Below are positions 7,236 to 10,383 of a stretch of 10,383 nucleotides of DNA, in pieces. The position numbers and the translations under genes are program-made. The notes under the pieces are model-generated. The model did not search any database, was not told where the DNA came from, and saw only the letters and a program-made list of their open reading frames with translations. Numbering within the stretch: the stretch's first letter is position 1; each line of letters starts with the position of its first letter. Origin of the DNA: an uncultured bacterium (lineage in GTDB: Bacteria > Bacillota > Clostridia > Christensenellales > Borkfalkiaceae); NCBI GenBank assembly GCA_934871445.1, contig CAKXBD010000071.1:1-10383 (forward strand), read 5' to 3'.

Positions 7236-7264
7236 AGTATAACACAGATATTATGACTTGTCAA
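7236..7264 (-). promoter_or_regulatory. Promoter of the GH16/surface protein/ABC operon
   Basis: On the minus strand: TTGACA (-35, plus 7259-7264), a 17-bp spacer, and TATACT (-10, plus 7236-7241). The -35 is perfect and the -10 matches five of six, with ideal spacing, so this is a strong sigma-A/sigma-70 promoter. The predicted start near 7229 falls inside the palindrome at 7210-7232. The leader to the ATG at 7167 would be about 60 nt. Confidence 0.85.
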
Positions 7265-7276
7265 TAGTGTTTAGAA

Positions 7277-7307
7277 AAAAATTTTTAATTTTTTCGCAAA
7301 AATTTTT
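7277..7307. promoter_or_regulatory. Two AAAAATTTTT tracts 21 bp apart
   Basis: AAAAATTTTT occurs at 7277-7286 and 7298-7307. The 21-bp spacing equals two helical turns, so any bends would add in phase. The element sits midway between the two divergent promoters. It could be a curved-DNA or upstream-promoter element, or simple AT-rich drift. Confidence 0.4.
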
Positions 7308-7317
7308 CCGGTTTATG

Positions 7318-7346
7318 TTGACAAAATGGTTTCAAACCTCTAAACT
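7318..7346 (+). promoter_or_regulatory. Promoter of the ROK regulator gene
   Basis: TTGACA (7318-7323), a 17-bp spacer, and TAAACT (7341-7346). The -35 is perfect and the -10 matches four of six. The predicted start near 7353 lies at the ATAGTAA half-site. The spacer holds the palindrome GGTTT-C-AAACC (7328-7338), a position where a bound protein would block RNA polymerase. Confidence 0.7.
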
Positions 7347-7351
7347 ATAAA

Positions 7352-7374
7352 TATAGTAAATTCTATTGTCTAAA
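7352..7374. promoter_or_regulatory. Second, degenerate operator copy at the ROK start site
   Basis: TATAGTAA (7352-7359) repeats the left arm of the 7210-7232 palindrome, and TGTCTAAA (7367-7374) keeps the central CTA of the right arm at the same spacing. Centre-to-centre distance to the first site is 142 bp. A weaker site at the regulator's own promoter is the common autoregulation pattern; here it is inferred. Confidence 0.45.
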
Positions 7375-7395
7375 AAAAGAGGTATTACCGCCGCC

Positions 7396-8622
7396 ATGCA
7401 GAACTTTCCTACACCGTCCGGACAAGAAACGGGCAAAAATCAGACCTTGACGCGAGATGTAAATTTATCGCTCATCATGAATTCTTACATGAATCGTTCC
7501 ATGTCGAAGGTAGATATTTCCCGAATTTTCAAGCTCAGTAAGCCCACCTCCTCAAAAATTACCGCCGAATTGGAAGAACTCGGCCTCATTTGCCCGGATC
7601 CCGAGGAAGACTCGCGTACAAATATTCCCGGTGTGAAGCCCTTAAAGTATAAGCTGAACGTCGATTTAGGAATCATAGCAATTCTCGATATGTCCACCGT
7701 AGAAACGCAAATACAATTATGCGATTTCGGAGGATCTATTCTTTCCGAAACAAAAATTTCCGATAAGGAGCTTATTCGCTTTAAGGACATCGTCAATTTT
7801 TGCGATATTGTCGATGGGCTGCTCAAGAGTCTCCCCTTTGGGCGCAAACTTTTAGCCGTATGCGTTGCCATTCCCTGTGCAGTCAATAAACTGACGGGGC
7901 TCATCGATTGGTCGCCTCGTTTTGAGATCGACGAAAATTTCGATTTGTTTTCTTTTTTGTCTGAAAGGTATCCCCATAGCAAAATCCTCATTGAAAATGA
8001 TGTTCAATTAATGATGTCGGGAGAAATTTATAAAGGGATGCTTTCCGACGGAAGTATTTCTTATGCTTTACTCATGTATGTGGATAGCGGGCTCTGCGGC
8101 AGCTTTTTCGTAGATGGAAAACTCGAAAACGGAGAAGAAGGGAAAGCCGGCGATCTCGGCTTGTGTCCCTATCTGAACAGCAACGGCGAATACATTTATC
8201 TCGACAGCGTAATTTCGATAAACGCCATTAAAAAGACATTGAACAAAAAAATTGCGGAAGGAAAAAAGTCCTGTCTGCCCGTGGGAAAAACGATTCATTT
8301 TTCTCAAATCAGAGACGCTTATTTCAAAGGTGATTCGCTCGTTATAAATATCGTAGAAAAAACTGCGCACGAAACAGCAAACGCCTTAAAGAGTCTTTTA
8401 GAAATTCTAAACATCAACTTTATCATCATCAGCGGTAGAATTACACAATTTGGTGAACGTTATCGTACAATCATCGAAAGCTCCTTAAAGGACCGTTTCC
8501 CCTCTGTCCGAGTCAGATATAGTCAAATTCAAGACTCCGCTATACGCGAAGGAGCCATGTTGCTTTCCTCCCGAAAAATTATATCGGATATTATCTCCAA
8601 TCGAGCCAAAAAAGTTCAATAA
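7396..8622 (+). CDS. ROK-family transcriptional regulator (NagC/XylR-like repressor)
   Basis: A predicted sugar-responsive repressor of the ROK (repressor, ORF, kinase) family, 408 residues, usual length. A winged helix-turn-helix is at about 23-66 ('VDISRIFKLSKPTSSKITAEL'), and the degenerate sugar-kinase fold at about 88-395. The kinase phosphate-binding DxGxT motif is lost (LDMSTVET at about 97-104), so it is not expected to be a kinase. The sugar-site Asn-Asp is kept (E200-N-D202), but the zinc motif (CxCGxxGC) typical of ROK proteins is absent after GKAGDLG at 249-255. I take the ATG at 7396, with AGAGG at 7378-7382, a rather long 13-nt gap. The in-frame TTG at 7366 has no ribosome site, would start close to the predicted +1, and adds residues before the usual family start. 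It is divergent from the GH16 operon and probably represses it and itself. Its stop overlaps the convergent kinase gene. Confidence 0.9.
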   Translation: MQNFPTPSGQETGKNQTLTRDVNLSLIMNSYMNRSMSKVDISRIFKLSKPTSSKITAELEELGLICPDPEEDSRTNIPGVKPLKYKLNVDLGIIAILDMSTVETQIQLCDFGGSILSETKISDKELIRFKDIVNFCDIVDGLLKSLPFGRKLLAVCVAIPCAVNKLTGLIDWSPRFEIDENFDLFSFLSERYPHSKILIENDVQLMMSGEIYKGMLSDGSISYALLMYVDSGLCGSFFVDGKLENGEEGKAGDLGLCPYLNSNGEYIYLDSVISINAIKKTLNKKIAEGKKSCLPVGKTIHFSQIRDAYFKGDSLVINIVEKTAHETANALKSLLEILNINFIIISGRITQFGERYRTIIESSLKDRFPSVRVRYSQIQDSAIREGAMLLSSRKIISDIISNRAKKVQ

Positions 8623-9629
8623 TCGGTATCGAGCAGAGCTTCATCCCCTAAAATTCTTTCTCGACAGGCGGAAATGGGATTTTCTTTCCGATATTTTTTA
8701 TATTCTTCCAAGGCCCAGATAACAGCCCCTATTACAGGGGGCTGTTTTAACTTAGAAAAAATAAAACGACGCTGCAAATCTTTTTCTAAATTCTCTGTAA
8801 AAACTCTATACATTGTTTCAAAATGCCCTTTCGTCCAAACTGACCCTGCTAATATGACTTCAATATCGCCCACCATTTGCAGACGTTCTGCACATCCGAA
8901 TACCGTCCTTGCAAGTTCTTCCCCCGTTTTTGTAAGAAGCTCTTTTACGGCCGTGTCGCCCTCTGCTTCTGCCCTCTCCATCATTTTATTGACACGCAAT
9001 ATTTCTTCCTTACTCTTACAAACTTCCGTTGCTTTCAGGGGAAAATCCGCATCATCTTTAATATCGTATTCTTTATAGAACATATCTTTCAGCGAAGTTT
9101 TCTTTCCACAACGGAAAAGCATATCGTATATAGCGGCTATACCGCGCAAAGCAATATAATGCGCTCCGGCTCTATCTGTACTGATTTCTCCCAAACCACC
9201 GCTTTGAAGGCGCTCGCCCCTTTCATTGATTCCTACCGTAACTGTCCCCGTTCCGTTGATACAACAAATACCAATTCCTGTACGGCTCCCCGCTTTCAGA
9301 CCTAAAAAGCCGTCATTTTCTACAATAAACTGCTTGAAGCCCAATTCGGAAATCAATGACGACAGACGTTGCTTTTGATATTCAAAATCCGCTCCGGCAA
9401 GGCCGAAAACGGCATAGGCAATATCGGATATCCGAATTTTATTTCGGGAAAAAAGTTCAGTTAATCTTCTGTCGAGTTCGCGTCCGGTTCCTACATAAGA
9501 ATCGGGCAATGCCTCGTGACTGCATGTTCCTGCCTTTATGCAATCGACAAAATTTCCTTCTCCGTCGTATAAAAAATAGTGCGTCTTTGTATTACCGCCG
9601 TCCACTCCGAGTATATATTCTGCTTTCAT
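8616..9629 (-). CDS. BadF/BadG/BcrA/BcrD-type sugar kinase (N-acetylglucosamine kinase-like)
   Basis: A cytoplasmic ATP-dependent kinase of the ASKHA fold; most family members of this type act on amino sugars or other hexoses. The 337-residue protein shows the phosphate-1 motif D10-G-G-N-T-K-T16, 'FGLAGAD' at 75-81, E104-N-D106 (Asp106 the likely catalytic base, by comparison with NAGK), and the phosphate-2 motif G126-T-G-T129. In the adenosine/sugar region, GGLGEISTDRAGAHYI (144-159) replaces the usual GGWGxxxGDEGSxYWI, a clear variant. 'ILAGSVW' (259-265) and 'PPVIGAVIWAL' close the fold. The ATG at 9629 is preferred, with a weak GGGGTG 4 nt before it; an upstream in-frame TTG at 9641 sits only 2 nt from AGGAA. 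It follows the GH4 gene by 26 bp, so they share an operon. It may phosphorylate the imported disaccharide ahead of GH4 cleavage, or a released sugar afterwards. Confidence 0.9.
   Translation of the reverse strand: MKAEYILGVDGGNTKTHYFLYDGEGNFVDCIKAGTCSHEALPDSYVGTGRELDRRLTELFSRNKIRISDIAYAVFGLAGADFEYQKQRLSSLISELGFKQFIVENDGFLGLKAGSRTGIGICCINGTGTVTVGINERGERLQSGGLGEISTDRAGAHYIALRGIAAIYDMLFRCGKKTSLKDMFYKEYDIKDDADFPLKATEVCKSKEEILRVNKMMERAEAEGDTAVKELLTKTGEELARTVFGCAERLQMVGDIEVILAGSVWTKGHFETMYRVFTENLEKDLQRRFIFSKLKQPPVIGAVIWALEEYKKYRKENPISACRERILGDEALLDTDY
8721..8748 (+). terminator. Possible terminator of the ROK transcript, inside the convergent kinase gene
   Basis: AACAGCCCC (8721-8729) and GGGGCTGTT (8738-8746) form a perfect 9-bp stem with an 8-nt loop, followed directly by TTTT counting the last stem bases, then AACTT. 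On the plus strand this resembles an intrinsic terminator about 100 nt after the ROK stop. It falls within a conserved kinase coding stretch (QPPVIGAV), so the repeat may partly be a coding coincidence. The U-tract is short. Confidence 0.45.
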
Positions 9630-9655
9630 GCTACACCCCAATTCCTATCTGAATT

Positions 9656-10383
9656 CTACTCATATAAAAATTTTTCATTCACTTTATGCATTTCATCATA
9701 ACAGGACGAAACCGCGCGATAATCTCCGCAAAGCGGATTTAACAGAAGCGCAGAAATCGCAGTTTGTCTATCTCCTGTCACAGCCGCTTCCACTGCAAGT
9801 TTTTCATAACTTTTCATCAATTTCATTAAACCAATGATATGTTCATTATCAAAGCTCCTAAGCGGAATCGTATCTATTTTATCCCTTCCGACAATTGCAG
9901 CTCCTTCAATTACATCATCGTCGTCCATAAACGAAAATGCACCGTCATTTCTTACATTTACCACATGCCGCGTTCTACGGTCATTTTCAATTGCCTCCAA
10001 AAGTTCCACGGCAACAGTCGAATAATATGCGCCTCCTCTCTGCTCCAATTCGGGAGGCTTTACATTCAAAGACGGATTCTTATATTTTTCCAATAACTCT
10101 CTCTCTAAAGTAAGGCATACTTCGCCGCGCGATAACTTCTCACTTTGCAGTTTTTTCAATTTGTCAAATTTGAAATAGTAATATTCGAGATATGTCGAAG
10201 GAATTCCCCGTACCGCTTGCAAAATCTCGCTGTCAAAGCCGTTTGCCGGAATATTTTTCATGGCAACGCTATTCACACCACTCTTCAATGCTTGTTCCAA
10301 ATAATCCTTTCCGTTACAACGAATAGCGGTCAACCATGAAAGATGATTCAAGCCCACATAATCGATTTCGGCCGTTTCTAATC
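9656..10383 (-). CDS. Glycoside hydrolase family 4, 6-phospho-beta-glucosidase-like, partial at the right edge
   Basis: C-terminal 241 residues of a GH4 enzyme; the family is about 430-450 residues, so the N-terminal NAD-binding half lies beyond the right edge. GH4 enzymes work in the cytoplasm by a redox-elimination mechanism needing NAD and a divalent metal. The visible part opens in 'LETAEIDYVGLNHLSW', the family's metal-site region with His13. 'STYLEYYYF' (about 62-70) holds the tyrosine cluster where phospho-beta-glucosidases of the family have their catalytic base. 'RGGAYYSTVAVEL' (115-127), 'VVNVRNDGAF', 'AAIVGRD' and 'KSYEKLAVEAAVTGDR' follow as in 6-phospho-beta-glucosidases. The Cys-containing metal motif that separates GH4 subgroups is outside the window, so the specificity is provisional; other GH4 activities remain possible. 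There is no PTS gene in view; the kinase 26 bp downstream may supply the 6-phosphate. Confidence 0.9.
   Translation of the reverse strand, partial: LETAEIDYVGLNHLSWLTAIRCNGKDYLEQALKSGVNSVAMKNIPANGFDSEILQAVRGIPSTYLEYYYFKFDKLKKLQSEKLSRGEVCLTLERELLEKYKNPSLNVKPPELEQRGGAYYSTVAVELLEAIENDRRTRHVVNVRNDGAFSFMDDDDVIEGAAIVGRDKIDTIPLRSFDNEHIIGLMKLMKSYEKLAVEAAVTGDRQTAISALLLNPLCGDYRAVSSCYDEMHKVNEKFLYE

Noticed and set aside
7366..7395. N-terminal extension of the ROK protein from the TTG at 7366.
   Set aside because: No Shine-Dalgarno upstream, it would start about 13 nt after the predicted transcription start, and family members begin closer to the helix-turn-helix.
7168..7395. Catabolite-repression (CcpA cre) site in the divergent region.
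   Set aside because: I found no good match to the WTGNAANCGNWNNCW pattern; GGTTTCAAACC lacks the central CG.
9630..9641. TTG start at 9641 for the kinase, adding four residues.
   Set aside because: The AGGAA is only 2 nt from this TTG, whereas the ATG at 9629 starts MKAEYILGVDGG, the normal family N-terminus.
1..10383. Mobile elements, CRISPR arrays, tRNA or rRNA genes, or defence systems.
   Set aside because: No transposase, integrase, terminal repeats, regularly spaced repeats or RNA-gene folds were seen. Nearly all the sequence is explained by carbohydrate genes and their control regions.

Overview
The window reads as part of a carbohydrate-utilisation locus from a low-to-mid GC Gram-positive bacterium, most likely an anaerobic Clostridia-type Bacillota. 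The support is: strong Shine-Dalgarno sites of the GGAGG type, sigma-A-like promoters, lipoprotein-anchored extracellular enzymes, a surface protein held by a C-terminal membrane segment with a basic tail, an ABC importer instead of an outer-membrane system, and a ROK regulator. The genus cannot be fixed from the sequence. There are no RNA genes, insertion sequences, CRISPR arrays or phage genes.

Layout. Positions 1-7167 carry a minus-strand gene series. Transcription runs right to left: two tandem GH16-family glucanase-like lipoproteins (7167-5752 and 5738-4179), a 233-bp gap rich in dyads, a secreted Big_2-domain surface protein (3945-2530), an ABC solute-binding lipoprotein (2507-954), an 82-bp gap with a strong hairpin, and an ABC permease that runs off the left edge (871-1). 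Positions 7168-7395 are a divergent regulatory region. It holds a near-consensus promoter for the GH16 series, a palindrome over that promoter's predicted start site, a second promoter facing right, and a partial copy of the palindrome at the second start site. Positions 7396-8622 encode a ROK-family regulator on the plus strand. A second minus-strand operon follows: a GH4 6-phospho-beta-glucosidase-like enzyme (entering from the right edge, stop at 9656) and a BadF/NAGK-type sugar kinase (9629-8616). The kinase is convergent with the ROK gene and the two stop regions overlap by 7 bp.

How the parts may work together (inference). The GH16 lipoproteins would cut a beta-glucan outside the cell. 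The Big_2 protein may hold glycan or support the cell-surface stage. The solute-binding protein and permeases would import the oligosaccharides. Inside the cell, the kinase and GH4 enzyme could form a PTS-independent route in which the imported sugar is phosphorylated by the kinase and then cleaved by the GH4 enzyme. The ROK protein would repress the divergent operon, and probably itself, until a sugar ligand binds.

The most interesting points are the paired operators in the divergent promoter region, the unassigned roughly 290-residue domain and Cys-Gly-Ser C-terminal anchor of the surface protein, the kinase plus GH4 pairing, the diverged GH16 pair, and the dyad-rich leader inside the operon.
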